Shown: positions 55,165 through 64,000 of the stretch, one piece after another | How positions within the stretch are numbered: position 1 is the first letter of the stretch | How the letters are laid out: every line of letters begins with the position of its first letter | Source: Methylacidiphilum sp. Yel | GTDB lineage: Bacteria > Verrucomicrobiota > Verrucomicrobiia > Methylacidiphilales > Methylacidiphilaceae | DNA: 64,000 bases | Assembly (NCBI RefSeq): GCF_004421185.1 | Contig: NZ_LXQB01000010.1 | Coordinates: forward strand, 24,001-88,000 | Direction: 5' to 3' | Translations under genes and position numbers: made by a program | The notes under the pieces: model-generated | Database searches by the model: none | The model's input: only the letters and a program-made list of their open reading frames with translations | What the model was told of the DNA's origin: nothing

Positions 55165-55803
55165 ATGAACGCTATGGCAGAGACAAATATTAAAGAAGGA
55201 CAGCAAAGGGTTGAACCAGCTGTTGAATCAATGGACAATGCCGCATTTGTTGTAGTTAGCTCTCGGCTGCTCTCAGAGTGGAAGCAAAAAGCTCAACAGA
55301 CTGATGAAATGCATGAAAAATTACTGAGGACTCTAGCTGATTGGGATAATGCTAGGAAAAGAATTTCAAAAGAAAAGGAAGAGGCCATAAAGCATGCCAA
55401 TACACAAATCCTTCAGTCCCTTTTACCTGTCATAGACAATTTTGAAATTGGCATTCAATCTTCCCAAAAGGCATCGGATATTAATTCAGTTCTCACGGGA
55501 ATCAAAATGGTTTTATCTCAGTTTTTACAGATATTAAAAGAAGAAGGAGTCGAACCGATCGAAGCTTTAGGTAAACCATTCGATCCGCATTTTCATGAGT
55601 CCCTAGGATTTGTTGAAACGGATGAGGTAGAAGAAGGACATGTTGCAAGTCAGCTTAGAAAAGGCTATATGTATAAAGATAGGCTTTTAAGAGCCGCTGC
55701 TGTCTATGTTGCTAAAAAACCGATGGCTCCTTCTAAGGAGGCAGTTTCTTCCGAATCTAAGGAAGAAGTTCCTGCCCAAGAAGAAAAAAAGGCTAGCGAT
55801 TAG
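55165..55803 (+). CDS. grpE: GrpE nucleotide-exchange factor
   Basis: GrpE releases ADP from DnaK. The protein has a long coiled-coil (about 45-100) that includes RTLADWDNARKRISKEKEEA, followed by the C-terminal beta-domain with GKPFDPHFHESLGF and an acidic tail. I place the start at ATG 55165, ten bases after a GAAGGAAG ribosome site. A GTG at 55141 would add eight residues that do not look like the family. dnaJ follows, but dnaK is not in the window. Confidence 0.9.
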   Translation: MNAMAETNIKEGQQRVEPAVESMDNAAFVVVSSRLLSEWKQKAQQTDEMHEKLLRTLADWDNARKRISKEKEEAIKHANTQILQSLLPVIDNFEIGIQSSQKASDINSVLTGIKMVLSQFLQILKEEGVEPIEALGKPFDPHFHESLGFVETDEVEEGHVASQLRKGYMYKDRLLRAAAVYVAKKPMAPSKEAVSSESKEEVPAQEEKKASD

Positions 55804-55892
55804 TTTTGCTGAGTCTCTCAGCATCCCTAGGATTTTAGGGCATTTTGTATAATATTTTTATTAAAAAAAATCAGTAATAGAGAAGAGTGAGG

Positions 55893-57053
55893 ATGGCGAA
55901 GATTAAAAAAGATTATTACGAACTTCTTGGTGTGGAAAGAGGGGCATCGACTGAAGAAATTAAGAAGGCTTACAGAAAATTAGCCCTTAAGTATCATCCG
56001 GATAAAAACCCTGGGAATAAGCAGGCGGAAGAACTTTTTAAAGATATAAGTGAAGCCTATGAGGTGTTAAGCGATCCAGAAAAAAGGGCTGCTTATGATC
56101 AATTTGGTCATGCAGCTTTTGATCAAAGGGCTGCTGGACCTACCGGGTTCCACGATCCTTTCGAGATTTTCAAAGAAGTCTTTGGCTCAGGAACATTTTT
56201 TGGAGATAGTCTGTTTGGAAGCCTTTTTGAAGAGGCCTTTGGCGTAGGCGTAGGAGGAAAGCGAGGTAAGCAGCAAAGAGGGGCAGATCTTCGATGTGAT
56301 TTAAAAATCAGTTTTGAAGAAGCTGCGTTAGGTTGTGAAAAGGAAATAACCTTTACAAAACTGGATACTTGTCCGGGTTGTGAGGGGAGGGGTTATGCTC
56401 CAGGTTCGGGAATGATTAGCTGTCCGGTCTGTTCGGGAAGCGGTCAAATAAGATCTTCTAAAGGGTTTTTTACCATTGCACAAACTTGTCCCCGTTGTCA
56501 TGGGGCTGGAGCTATCATCGAGAAACCCTGTCTGCGTTGTCATGGCGAAGGAAGGATCAAACAAACTGCTCAGCTCAAGGTCAAAATTCCCCCTGGGATA
56601 GACGAAGGGTATCGGTTAAGGCTCTCTGGTCATGGAGAATCTGGCATTGCAGGGGGACCTCCAGGGGACCTTTATGTGGTAATTCATGTTATGCCTCATG
56701 AACTCTTTAGTCGCCAAGGCAACGATTTGTTGTGTGAGATGCCGATAAGCTTTGCTCAAGCAGCCTTAGGAGGAGAAATAAGTGTACCAACTTTGACTGG
56801 ACACGAAGTTCTTAGAATTCCACCTGGAACACAAAGCGGTAAGATTTTCAGGCTTCGTCACAAAGGCATTGCGGATATTCATGGGCATGGGATTGGCGAT
56901 CTGTTAGTAAAAGTTCATGTAGAGGTGCCAACACATCTAACACCGACACAGCGATCTTTATTGGAGGCTTTCGCAGCCGCATGTGACCAGAAAACACATC
57001 CTCAACAGGAAAGTTTTTTTGAGAAAGCCAAGAGATTCTTTAGGTCTTCATAA
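55893..57053 (+). CDS. dnaJ: Chaperone DnaJ
   Basis: DnaJ stimulates DnaK. The J domain at 1-70 contains KYHPDKNP. A Gly/Phe-rich part is followed by four zinc-finger repeats ([32 protein letters not shown]) at about 155-225, and the C-terminal peptide-binding domains follow. ATG 55893 gives the usual [14 protein letters not shown]-terminus; a GTG six bases upstream is less likely. It is 90 bp after grpE. Confidence 0.95.
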   Translation: MAKIKKDYYELLGVERGASTEEIKKAYRKLALKYHPDKNPGNKQAEELFKDISEAYEVLSDPEKRAAYDQFGHAAFDQRAAGPTGFHDPFEIFKEVFGSGTFFGDSLFGSLFEEAFGVGVGGKRGKQQRGADLRCDLKISFEEAALGCEKEITFTKLDTCPGCEGRGYAPGSGMISCPVCSGSGQIRSSKGFFTIAQTCPRCHGAGAIIEKPCLRCHGEGRIKQTAQLKVKIPPGIDEGYRLRLSGHGESGIAGGPPGDLYVVIHVMPHELFSRQGNDLLCEMPISFAQAALGGEISVPTLTGHEVLRIPPGTQSGKIFRLRHKGIADIHGHGIGDLLVKVHVEVPTHLTPTQRSLLEAFAAACDQKTHPQQESFFEKAKRFFRSS

Positions 57054-57153
57054 TCCTTTAGAATAAGCGATCGCTTGGGGCTGTTCTTTTCTTGGTGACC
57101 ATTGTCTCTTCTCCTCTGCGGTCAGAACAGAAAGCTAAAAGAGCATATGGATT

Positions 57154-58263
57154 ATGGTAGTCGTTCCAACTTGGAATGAGGATCGAGGCTTTTATTATGG
57201 GGAGAAACCTCTTTTTACTCTTAGTGGTGATCAGAAAGATTGGGGTAAAGTTAAGTCCGTTCTTAAAGAATTAACTAAAATAAAAAAAGAACAGCAAGGA
57301 TTAGTTGGTTATGTGGGCTTCGAAGGGAATTTCTGGTTTGGCTTTTACCCATGCCTTTCTTTGTTTAAGGATCGTTTCAAACTCACTGCTTTTTTGAAAA
57401 GCAAAAGAAAATCAAAAGTAGCTGCCTTTATCCGACCAGCTTTCGTTTCTAATACTGGACCTCAGGGATATGCTTCGATGGTTGCAAAAGCAAAAGAGTA
57501 TATTGCCGCCGGTGATATCTACGTCATAAATTTAGCAAGGCAAATTTCTTGTCAGTGGGAGGCAGACCCTTTGTCGGTGTTTGCTTTTTTTCTTCACGAA
57601 GGCAAAGGACTGGGAGGAATTTGTTATTTGGACGATGCTCCACAAACACTAATCTGTGCAAGTCCAGAGCTATTTTTACATATCAATGATAAAAGGATGA
57701 CAAGCAAACCTATCAAAGGGACAAGGCCTAGAAACGGCGATAGGGTATCGAACAGAAAAAATCTTTTGGACCTTATTCAAAGCGAGAAAGAAAAAGCTGA
57801 GTTGTTGATGATAACGGATCTGGTGAGAAATGATTTCGGAAAAGTTTGTCATTATGGAACGGTGAAGGTTAGCCAGCTGTGGCGTATTACTGCTCATCCG
57901 CATCTCTATCACATGCATTGTACAATTGAGGGGATCCTTTCCTCAGCTTACGATATGATCGATGCTTTCTTATCTAACTTTCCTGGAGGTTCGGTGACGG
58001 GTACCCCTAAAAAACGAGCGATAGAAATTATCAAAGAATTGGAACCCAATCCTCGAGGTCAGTATTCCGGAGCCATTGGTTATTTTATGCCCCAACGGGC
58101 TGCTTTTACTATGGCTATAAGGCTTGTGGTGATTGAAAAGGGAGTAGCAACTTTTCATGTCGGCAGTGGCATTACCTATGATTCCGATCCTTATGCCGAA
58201 TATGAAGAAACGGAACAAAAAGCAATTTTTATAAAAAGTGCTCTTGAGAATTGTTTGAAATAA
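57154..58263 (+). CDS. pabB: Aminodeoxychorismate synthase component I-like
   Basis: The 369-residue protein is the chorismate-binding domain: PIKGTRPR near 189, ITDLVRNDFG near 224 and FPGGSVTGTPKKRAIEII near 271 are the family motifs, and HVGSGITYDSDP near 344 closes the active site. PIKGTRPR favours PabB over anthranilate synthase, which usually has PIAGTRPR. It makes 4-amino-4-deoxychorismate for folate. The N-terminal part is shorter than in E. coli PabB. No glutamine amidotransferase partner is adjacent. Confidence 0.82.
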   Translation: MVVVPTWNEDRGFYYGEKPLFTLSGDQKDWGKVKSVLKELTKIKKEQQGLVGYVGFEGNFWFGFYPCLSLFKDRFKLTAFLKSKRKSKVAAFIRPAFVSNTGPQGYASMVAKAKEYIAAGDIYVINLARQISCQWEADPLSVFAFFLHEGKGLGGICYLDDAPQTLICASPELFLHINDKRMTSKPIKGTRPRNGDRVSNRKNLLDLIQSEKEKAELLMITDLVRNDFGKVCHYGTVKVSQLWRITAHPHLYHMHCTIEGILSSAYDMIDAFLSNFPGGSVTGTPKKRAIEIIKELEPNPRGQYSGAIGYFMPQRAAFTMAIRLVVIEKGVATFHVGSGITYDSDPYAEYEETEQKAIFIKSALENCLK

Positions 58264-58315
58264 TGATTTTTTAAAATAATTTTGATGCTTATAAGAAGCC
58301 TTTCCTGTTTTTTTT

Positions 58316-59296
58316 ATGAAAGTGCAAAAAAACAATTTTTCAGCCAAATGCATTCCAAAAATAACTATTGGGGAATTCTACAAGCAGCATGGCGAGTTGC
58401 TTCATTTATCTCTGGTGGCAGGCAAAAAAGGTTTTAATCGGTTAATTAGAGAAGGATCAATTAATCGACCGGGTTTACAACTTTCCGGTTATTTAAGATA
58501 TTTTCCTAAGCAAAGGGTCCAGATTATTGGATGGGGAGAGATGTCTTATCTGAAAAGTCTTCCCAGCGCAGAATCTGAAGAACGGATAAGACAGCTTTTT
58601 CTAAAAAAGATTCCTTGTTTAATTCTTTCCCGTGGAATGACTCCTCCAGCCTTCATTGTTAAACAAGCCGAAGAGTTAGGGGTTCCTCTTTTTGTATCAC
58701 AACTCCATACGATGCGCTTAATTAACACCGTAACCATCTGTTTGGAAATGGATTTTGCTCCTCGTACTAATGAACAAGGCAGCATGGTAGATATTCAGGG
58801 CATTGGAGTACTTATAAAAGGTCCAAGTGGTATAGGGAAAAGCGAATGCGTCCTTTCATTAGTAGAAAGAGGCTATTCTTTGGTTGCCGATGATGTTACA
58901 ACAATTTATTGTTTGGAGGGTAGAGAATTAGTGGCTAAGGCTCCAGATATTAGTCGTTTTCATATGGAGGTAAGGGGGATAGGAATCATCGATGTGACCA
59001 CTCTTTTTGGTTTGCGAGCTATTCGGCCTGAAAAAAAATTGGATATGGTAGCAACTCTTAAAGAATGGGAGAAAGGAGAGGAAATTGAAAGAGTAAACTT
59101 AGATCAAGATTATTATGAGATATTCAATATTCGTGTTCCGCATGTCACTATTCCCATAAGACCGGGAAGAGATTTGGCGACCTTAGTAGAGGTGGCTGCA
59201 CTGGATCAGAAATTAAGATCGATGGGATACAATGCGGCAGCTGAATTCAACGAAAAATTAATGAAAATCACTGGAAGGAATCATAGGAAGTTCTAA
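58316..59296 (+). CDS. hprK: HPr kinase/phosphorylase
   Basis: HprK phosphorylates and dephosphorylates a serine on HPr. The 326-residue enzyme has an N-terminal regulatory domain, GPSGIGKSECVLSLV near 164-178 as the P-loop, and the signature EVRGIGIIDVTTLFG near 219-233. RPGRDLATLVEVAAL follows near the C-terminus. Its TAA stop is directly followed by the ATG of the HPr gene, so the two are translationally coupled. Confidence 0.93.
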   Translation: MKVQKNNFSAKCIPKITIGEFYKQHGELLHLSLVAGKKGFNRLIREGSINRPGLQLSGYLRYFPKQRVQIIGWGEMSYLKSLPSAESEERIRQLFLKKIPCLILSRGMTPPAFIVKQAEELGVPLFVSQLHTMRLINTVTICLEMDFAPRTNEQGSMVDIQGIGVLIKGPSGIGKSECVLSLVERGYSLVADDVTTIYCLEGRELVAKAPDISRFHMEVRGIGIIDVTTLFGLRAIRPEKKLDMVATLKEWEKGEEIERVNLDQDYYEIFNIRVPHVTIPIRPGRDLATLVEVAALDQKLRSMGYNAAAEFNEKLMKITGRNHRKF

Positions 59297-59614
59297 ATGG
59301 AACCTGAAGCAAAACAATCGGATTCTGGAAAAACGAGCTTTTCTCCTGTAGTGCGTGAAGTGCTTGTACAAAATAAGTTAGGCATTCATGCAAGACCTGC
59401 GGCCATGTTTGTAAAGATAGCTAACCGCTATGAGTCAGACATCAAAGTGGAGAAGGATGGTGAAGAAGTCAATGGGAAAAGTATCATGGGGGTTATGTTG
59501 TTGGCAGCTAGTATGGGTTCTAAGCTTAAAATTACAGCTGTTGGCCCTGACGCACAACAGGCTGTTGAGGCACTGGTCAATCTTGTGGTTAACAAGTTTG
59601 GAGAAAATCAATAA
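59297..59614 (+). CDS. ptsH: Phosphocarrier protein HPr
   Basis: HPr carries a phosphoryl group from EI on the His in GIHARPAAMF. The segment NGKSIMGVMLLAAS has the regulatory serine recognised by HPr kinase. The protein has 105 residues, about 17 more than classic HPr because of an N-terminal extension. hprK abuts it upstream and ptsI follows 44 bp later. Confidence 0.93.
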   Translation: MEPEAKQSDSGKTSFSPVVREVLVQNKLGIHARPAAMFVKIANRYESDIKVEKDGEEVNGKSIMGVMLLAASMGSKLKITAVGPDAQQAVEALVNLVVNKFGENQ

Positions 59615-59658
59615 GAGCTGAGCGAGCAAACGTTTTAAAATATAACTGCAGCTCTAAT

Positions 59659-61422
59659 ATGGAGGAATTTAAAGAAATATTATTAGAAGGGTGCCCTGCT
59701 TCTCCTGGATTATCCTTTGGATCTGCTTTAATCCTTCAAGAAGAGCATGAAATTATTAGAGAAAGAAAAATAGAACCTCACGAAATTCGTAACGAGCTTG
59801 AGAAGTTTGAAAAAGCGATTCTGCAGACAAAAGAAGATCTGTTAAAGGCGAAGGCCTCGCTGTGTGGCTTGGGATTAACTGTAGAAGAAAGTCTTTTTGA
59901 TGTTCAGATTTTAGCTCTTGAAGATGAAATGATTTTGCAGGCTGTCAAGGAAAAACTCGAGCGTGAGTTTGTTTGTGTGGAGGCAGTCTATCAAAACATC
60001 ATTAGGTCATTTATTGCTGGGCTCAATAAGGTTGGAGAAGATGAATATTTAAGGGAAAGAGCGATTGAAATTCGGGATGTAGCAAAAAGAGTTTTAAAAA
60101 AACTAAAAGGAGATGAAGGTTCCTTACAAATCCTTGATTCTCCAAGGATTTTGATTGCTGATTTTCTTATGCTTTCTGATCTAGTTTCTTTAGATCTCCG
60201 ACACGTCTCTGGAATTGTTACCGAAGATAGAAGCAGAACTTCCCATGCGGTCATTCTAGCTAGGTCTCAAGGAATTCCTGCTATTGTCGGCATTCAGGGT
60301 ATTTTAAATAAAGTGATCAATGGACAAACTGTACTGATTGATGGTTTCAAAGGAATCCTTTTAGTTAACCCTTCTCCAGAAAGAATAGAGATGATCAAAG
60401 AGAAAACATTGCCTTCGTCTTATTTAGAATTATCCGATCAAAAAATCCTGCACCAACTTGCTGAATCTATAGATGGAAAGAAAGTTTATGTTTCAGCTAA
60501 CATCGAATTTCCTGAGGACATCCCTGTGATGACGAAAAGTGGTGCTGATGGCATTGGGCTTTATCGGACAGAGTTCCTTTTTCTAAAGGCCAATCATCCC
60601 CCATCAGAAGAAGAGCAATATGAAGCCTACCGAAATGCTGCCGTCCATGCTAAACCCCATCTGGTCGTCATTAGAACTCTGGATTTGGGTGCAGATAAAA
60701 TTGTTTCTTATTTGCCTTGGCGATGGATGGAAGAAAATCCCGTTCTTGGTTCAAGGGGGATTCGTGTGTCTTTGAAAGAAAAAGAAATGTTTAAAACGCA
60801 ATTGCGTTCGATCTTACGAGCAGCTGTCGAAGGAAATGTCGCAGTAATGTTCCCCATGATAACCGATCTTACTGAAATTATTGCCGCTAAGGAAATGATT
60901 GAACAAACAAAACAAGAACTTTTTCATCAAGGGATACCCTTTGGAGAGATCAAGTGCGGGGTGATGATTGAGACCCCTTCTTCCTGTTTAATTGCAGAGC
61001 ATCTTGCACAAACGGTTGATTTTTTCAGTATTGGAAGCAACGATCTCATTCAATATACCCTAGCGGTTGATAGGATGAATAATAATGTTGAATATTTATA
61101 CCAACCTTTTCATCCATCCGTGCTACTTTTGATTCGCATGGCCGCAGAAGCGGCTCATCGAAGAAATATTCCGGTTGGAATTTGTGGGGAAATATCAAGT
61201 GATCTCTACCTCTTACCATTTTTTCTTGCAGTCGGGATCTATCGGCTTAGTATGGGTTCAGTTTTTATTCCAAGAACGAAAAGAGCGATTCGTTATTTAG
61301 ATGTCGATAAAATAAAAAATAGTCTATCTCCACTATGGGAAGCAAAAACCTCCAAAGAGACTTTTGAAATTTTAAAAATGATTACTCAGTCCTATTTGCC
61401 CTCCTGTTTTTTTGAACAGTAG
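59659..61422 (+). CDS. ptsI: PTS enzyme I
   Basis: Enzyme I transfers phosphate from phosphoenolpyruvate to HPr. In 587 residues, the phosphohistidine lies in DRSRTSHAVILA near 190, where most family members read GGxTSH. Later come GIGLYRTEFLFL near 294, RTLDLGADK near 332, GVMIETPSS near 436 and the phosphoenolpyruvate-binding GSNDLIQYTLAVDR near 457. GICGE near 507 holds the C-terminal cysteine. No EIIA, EIIB or EIIC gene is in view. Confidence 0.94.
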   Translation: MEEFKEILLEGCPASPGLSFGSALILQEEHEIIRERKIEPHEIRNELEKFEKAILQTKEDLLKAKASLCGLGLTVEESLFDVQILALEDEMILQAVKEKLEREFVCVEAVYQNIIRSFIAGLNKVGEDEYLRERAIEIRDVAKRVLKKLKGDEGSLQILDSPRILIADFLMLSDLVSLDLRHVSGIVTEDRSRTSHAVILARSQGIPAIVGIQGILNKVINGQTVLIDGFKGILLVNPSPERIEMIKEKTLPSSYLELSDQKILHQLAESIDGKKVYVSANIEFPEDIPVMTKSGADGIGLYRTEFLFLKANHPPSEEEQYEAYRNAAVHAKPHLVVIRTLDLGADKIVSYLPWRWMEENPVLGSRGIRVSLKEKEMFKTQLRSILRAAVEGNVAVMFPMITDLTEIIAAKEMIEQTKQELFHQGIPFGEIKCGVMIETPSSCLIAEHLAQTVDFFSIGSNDLIQYTLAVDRMNNNVEYLYQPFHPSVLLLIRMAAEAAHRRNIPVGICGEISSDLYLLPFFLAVGIYRLSMGSVFIPRTKRAIRYLDVDKIKNSLSPLWEAKTSKETFEILKMITQSYLPSCFFEQ

Positions 61423-61465
61423 CGCAGAAGATCTTTGAATCAAAAATATCAACGGAGAAAAAAAC

Positions 61466-62209
61466 ATGCGTGCTTTAGTTCTATCTGCTGGATATGCCAC
61501 AAGATTATACCCTTTGACTCTGAACCAGCCTAAAGCCCTCTTGTCCGTTGCTGGAAAACCAATCCTCGATTACATAATGGATAAGCTTTTTGAACTTTCT
61601 TCATTGGATGAAATCTATGTAGTTACTAACCACAAGTTTTATGCGCATTTTGTCCAGTGGAAGCATCGATATAGAGAGAAAGCAACAGTAAAGCTTCCGA
61701 TCCTAGTGTTGGATGATGGTTCAACCACAGAAGAGAATCGACTAGGTGCTATCGGAGATATCCAGTTTGCTATCGAAAAAATGCAACTCCAGGATGATCT
61801 TATTGTTCTTGCAAGCGATAATCTTTTTTGTGCCTCCCTTATATCTTTTGTTTCTGAAGCCAAGCGGAAAAATAGCCCGTTGCTAGGTGTCTACAACTTA
61901 AAAGACAAGCAACTTGCTTCTAAATATGGGGTGGTGAGTTTCGATGCCAATGGCAAACTATGTTATTTTGAAGAAAAACCCCAAAATCCACCGACAAGTT
62001 GGGTAGCAATGGCCCTTTATTTTTTCCCAAAATCGATTTTATCTTTGGTTAAAACGTATCTGAGGGAGCAAAAAAATACTGATCAACCAGGTCGATTTAT
62101 TCAGTGGCTTTATCCTCAAATGGATGTCTATGTTTGGGAATTGACAGGCCCCTGGTTTGATATTGGTAGCAAGGAGACTTTAGAAGCGGCAAACCTTGCT
62201 TTTCAATAA
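61466..62209 (+). CDS. Sugar-1-phosphate nucleotidyltransferase
   Basis: The 247-residue protein is an NTP_transferase with VLSAGYATRLYPLT at 5-18, QPKALLSVAGKPILDY, and a central LASDNLF where the metal-binding aspartate lies. It makes an NDP-sugar. Since murL and murD2 follow on the same strand after only 22 bp, a cell-wall or recycling role is possible, but the donor nucleotide and sugar cannot be read from the sequence. Confidence 0.82.
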   Translation: MRALVLSAGYATRLYPLTLNQPKALLSVAGKPILDYIMDKLFELSSLDEIYVVTNHKFYAHFVQWKHRYREKATVKLPILVLDDGSTTEENRLGAIGDIQFAIEKMQLQDDLIVLASDNLFCASLISFVSEAKRKNSPLLGVYNLKDKQLASKYGVVSFDANGKLCYFEEKPQNPPTSWVAMALYFFPKSILSLVKTYLREQKNTDQPGRFIQWLYPQMDVYVWELTGPWFDIGSKETLEAANLAFQ

Positions 62210-62231
62210 ATAAAGTTGCATTAGGAATAAA

Positions 62232-63665
62232 ATGCTTGGCATGGAATATGTTCCGACAAAATCAGCAGAGAGGAATTTCCTCCAGTTAAGAAAATTGTTT
62301 CCTCGGTTTGTCTTTAGCCGTTTTTCTTCCGAAATAAGACAAAAGACTCTGTATGTGGAATATGAGTTTTGGACCGGGAAAGACAAGACGGAGGCCATTT
62401 TTTTTCGACCATACTTAAAAGTTTATGGACTGCCACTTGAGCCGAAGAACAACCTTGGCAAATATCTGGATGCTTTTCTTTTTCATATCGGGATGATCGA
62501 ACTCATTAGCTATTGGAAGGCAACCTGTTCTCCACATATTCTCATTGAGACAGCTTTGCTTTCTCCAGAGCAATTGCACTGGTGGTCTAAGCTTTATTGG
62601 AAGGGATTAGGAGAATTTTTTTTTCAAAATGGCATTGAAAAAGCTGCTGATGAGCTGATGCAGATTGAATGTAGATCGCAGAGGCAATTCTCAACTGTGG
62701 AATTCCCTTTTCTAGAAGGCAATGTGCTCCCTATCGGAGGAGGAAAAGATTCCTTTTTAACTTTGGAATGGCTGAAAGAGCAAAAAGAAAAGAATCTCTG
62801 TTTTTTATTGAATCCTGTTCAATCCCAATGGGACACCTTGGAGTATTTCGGCTATCCTCAAAATCAGATCGTTGTGGTGGAACGGAAAATCGATGATCAA
62901 CTCTTAGAGCTTAACAAAAAAGGCTTTCTCAATGGTCACACTCCTTTTTCGGCGCTCTTAGCCTTTATAGGAGTCTTATTGATGGCTTTACACAAAAGAA
63001 AGTATTTCATCACTAGTCATGAATCCAGTGCCAGTCAGCCTACGATCCCTTCCAAAGGTATTAATCATCAATATTCGAAGTCCTTCGAGTTTGAAAAGGA
63101 TTTTCAAAAGTACATGACTAATTTTTTATGTCCTTCTTTTTGCTACTTTAGTTTTTTGCGGCCACTCAATGAAATTCAAATTGCTAGCCATGTTAGTGCT
63201 ATCCCAAAGTCAATACGCATCTTTCAAAGTTGCAATCGTAATCGGAATTCTGGAGGATGGTGTGGACACTGTCCCAAATGTCTCTTTGTCTTTTTAATCT
63301 TTAGGCCATTTGCTCCCAAAAAGGAGCTTGAAGCAATTTTTGGATCCGATCTTCTGGAGAACGAATCATTGTTTGGCCTCTTATTGTCCCTTTGTGGTGA
63401 AGGAACCCATAGGCCTTTTGAATGCGTTGGATCTGAGGAGGAAACTAAAGCGGCGGCAAGCCTTCTTTGGTATCAAGCTAGGAAATCCAAGGAAAATCCG
63501 CCTCTTTTAATCAGAAAACTTATCGAGTCGTATCCCGAATTTTTGTTGACAATGGAAACCCTCCAAGCTTTGTATGATCAAACGGATCGGGAACATCGTC
63601 TACCACAAAAATTTTTGTTGATCCTAAATGAAAAATGTAAGAGAAAAGTCCTTTTTGATGACTGA
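62232..63665 (+). CDS. murL: UDP-MurNAc-L-Ala-L-Glu epimerase MurL
   Basis: MurL converts the terminal L-glutamate of UDP-MurNAc-L-Ala-L-Glu to D-glutamate, a route described in Xanthomonas in place of MurI racemase. The 477-residue protein has the ATP-pyrophosphatase-like loop PIGGGKDSFLTLEW near 171-184, a central HESSASQPTIPSKG stretch, and the cysteine motif WCGHCPKCLFVF near 345-356. Its last 8 bases overlap a MurD-like gene, which fits the MurL-MurD2 pairing. The identification is from recalled family features, so an alternative ATP-PPase role is possible. Confidence 0.75.
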   Translation: MLGMEYVPTKSAERNFLQLRKLFPRFVFSRFSSEIRQKTLYVEYEFWTGKDKTEAIFFRPYLKVYGLPLEPKNNLGKYLDAFLFHIGMIELISYWKATCSPHILIETALLSPEQLHWWSKLYWKGLGEFFFQNGIEKAADELMQIECRSQRQFSTVEFPFLEGNVLPIGGGKDSFLTLEWLKEQKEKNLCFLLNPVQSQWDTLEYFGYPQNQIVVVERKIDDQLLELNKKGFLNGHTPFSALLAFIGVLLMALHKRKYFITSHESSASQPTIPSKGINHQYSKSFEFEKDFQKYMTNFLCPSFCYFSFLRPLNEIQIASHVSAIPKSIRIFQSCNRNRNSGGWCGHCPKCLFVFLIFRPFAPKKELEAIFGSDLLENESLFGLLLSLCGEGTHRPFECVGSEEETKAAASLLWYQARKSKENPPLLIRKLIESYPEFLLTMETLQALYDQTDREHRLPQKFLLILNEKCKRKVLFDD

Positions 63666-64000
63666 GGCTATTCGTAGTTATTTTTTAGGGAAAAAGATCC
63701 TCATTTGGGGGCTTGGATTGGAGGGAATGGCCACTCTTGAATTTCTTTTAACCAATCTTCCTGGAACTTTTTTTTTTGTTAGCGATAGCAATCCCGCTAC
63801 TCTAAAAGCTATTCATAGTCCTTGGATACGACAAATTGAGGAAAACGACCTTTTTAGCTGCATGGAAAATTTCGATGTGATTGTTAAGAGCCCTGGGATT
63901 CGCACCAGCCATCTAGCCATAGAGCCTTCTATAAAAGAAAAAATAGTGTTACAGACCGATCTGTTTCTCCATTTTTGGCCTGGGATAACTATTGGGATAA
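63658..64000 (+). CDS. murD2: MurD2-like UDP-MurNAc-L-alanine-glutamate ligase, N-terminal part (cut by window edge)
   Basis: The frame opens at ATG 63658, overlaps the murL stop and runs off the window. The first 114 residues have the MurD N-terminal domain: ILIWGLGLEGMATLEFL near 14-30, SDSNP, and VIVKSPGIRTS near 81-91, ending just at the ITIGI strand that precedes the ATP loop. MurD adds D-Glu; the MurD2 form adds L-Glu, which the neighbouring MurL would then epimerise. The start is chosen because it is the first in-frame ATG and its overlap fits an operon. Confidence 0.7.
   Translation, partial: MTEAIRSYFLGKKILIWGLGLEGMATLEFLLTNLPGTFFFVSDSNPATLKAIHSPWIRQIEENDLFSCMENFDVIVKSPGIRTSHLAIEPSIKEKIVLQTDLFLHFWPGITIGI

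Overview
The window is about 64 kb of AT-rich bacterial chromosome with dense, mostly intact housekeeping genes and no rRNA, tRNA, CRISPR or prophage that I could recognise. The organism is Gram-negative: there is a PagL-like lipid A deacylase, an outer-membrane beta-barrel protein and a lipid-linked sugar cassette. A group 3b [NiFe]-hydrogenase operon beside a full-length pyruvate:ferredoxin oxidoreductase, dispersed amino-acid genes, and the EI/HPr/HPr-kinase and MurL/MurD2 sets fit an acidophilic verrucomicrobium such as Methylacidiphilum. This is my inference from gene content and composition. No diagnostic methane monooxygenase or ribosomal gene lies in the window.

Layout. 1-8.7 kb: a truncated ComEC-like gene, an EgtD-like methyltransferase, an SDR reductase, riboflavin synthase, rfbB/rfbA and a fused pyruvate kinase. 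8.7-20.2 kb: an energy island. A leftward hydB-CNB-hydG-hydD-hydA operon faces away from a rightward operon of nifJ, a PyrD-like protein and second copies of hydB and hydG without hydrogenase subunits. 20.0-24.7 kb: a scar region. A diverged direct repeat of about 260 bp carries the tail of hydG2 joined to the tail of the neighbouring VIT1 gene. Its two copies flank an FkbM methyltransferase, a glycosyltransferase and transposase debris. 24.7-30 kb: two small secreted proteins, hisB, an unusual dihydropteroate-synthase-like protein, a second FkbM methyltransferase, IS200 debris and a LysM protein. 30-40 kb: gltB, then trpA-yqgF-pagL-truA, a small membrane protein with a clear terminator, trmL and hisF. 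40-43 kb: a leftward GT2-deacetylase-GT87 cassette. 43-53 kb: DCC protein, dUTPase, trmB, an outer-membrane protein, pheT, trmFO, ilvD, tatD and a PhnP-like hydrolase. 53-61.4 kb: STAS/SpoIIE-phosphatase pair, grpE-dnaJ, pabB, and hprK-ptsH-ptsI. 61.4-64 kb: a sugar nucleotidyltransferase, murL and the start of murD2.

How the genes work together. The energy island can connect H2, pyruvate and NAD(P)H through two paralogous HydB/HydG diaphorase modules. One module is tied to the hydrogenase and the other is placed in the pyruvate oxidoreductase operon beside a PyrD-like flavoprotein. HPr kinase, HPr and EI form a phosphorelay with no sugar permease in view, which suggests a regulatory role. 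MurL/MurD2 point to peptidoglycan D-glutamate being made by adding L-glutamate and then epimerising it. The GT2-deacetylase-GT87 cassette has the logic of Arn/Flm-type polyprenyl-phosphate sugar systems.
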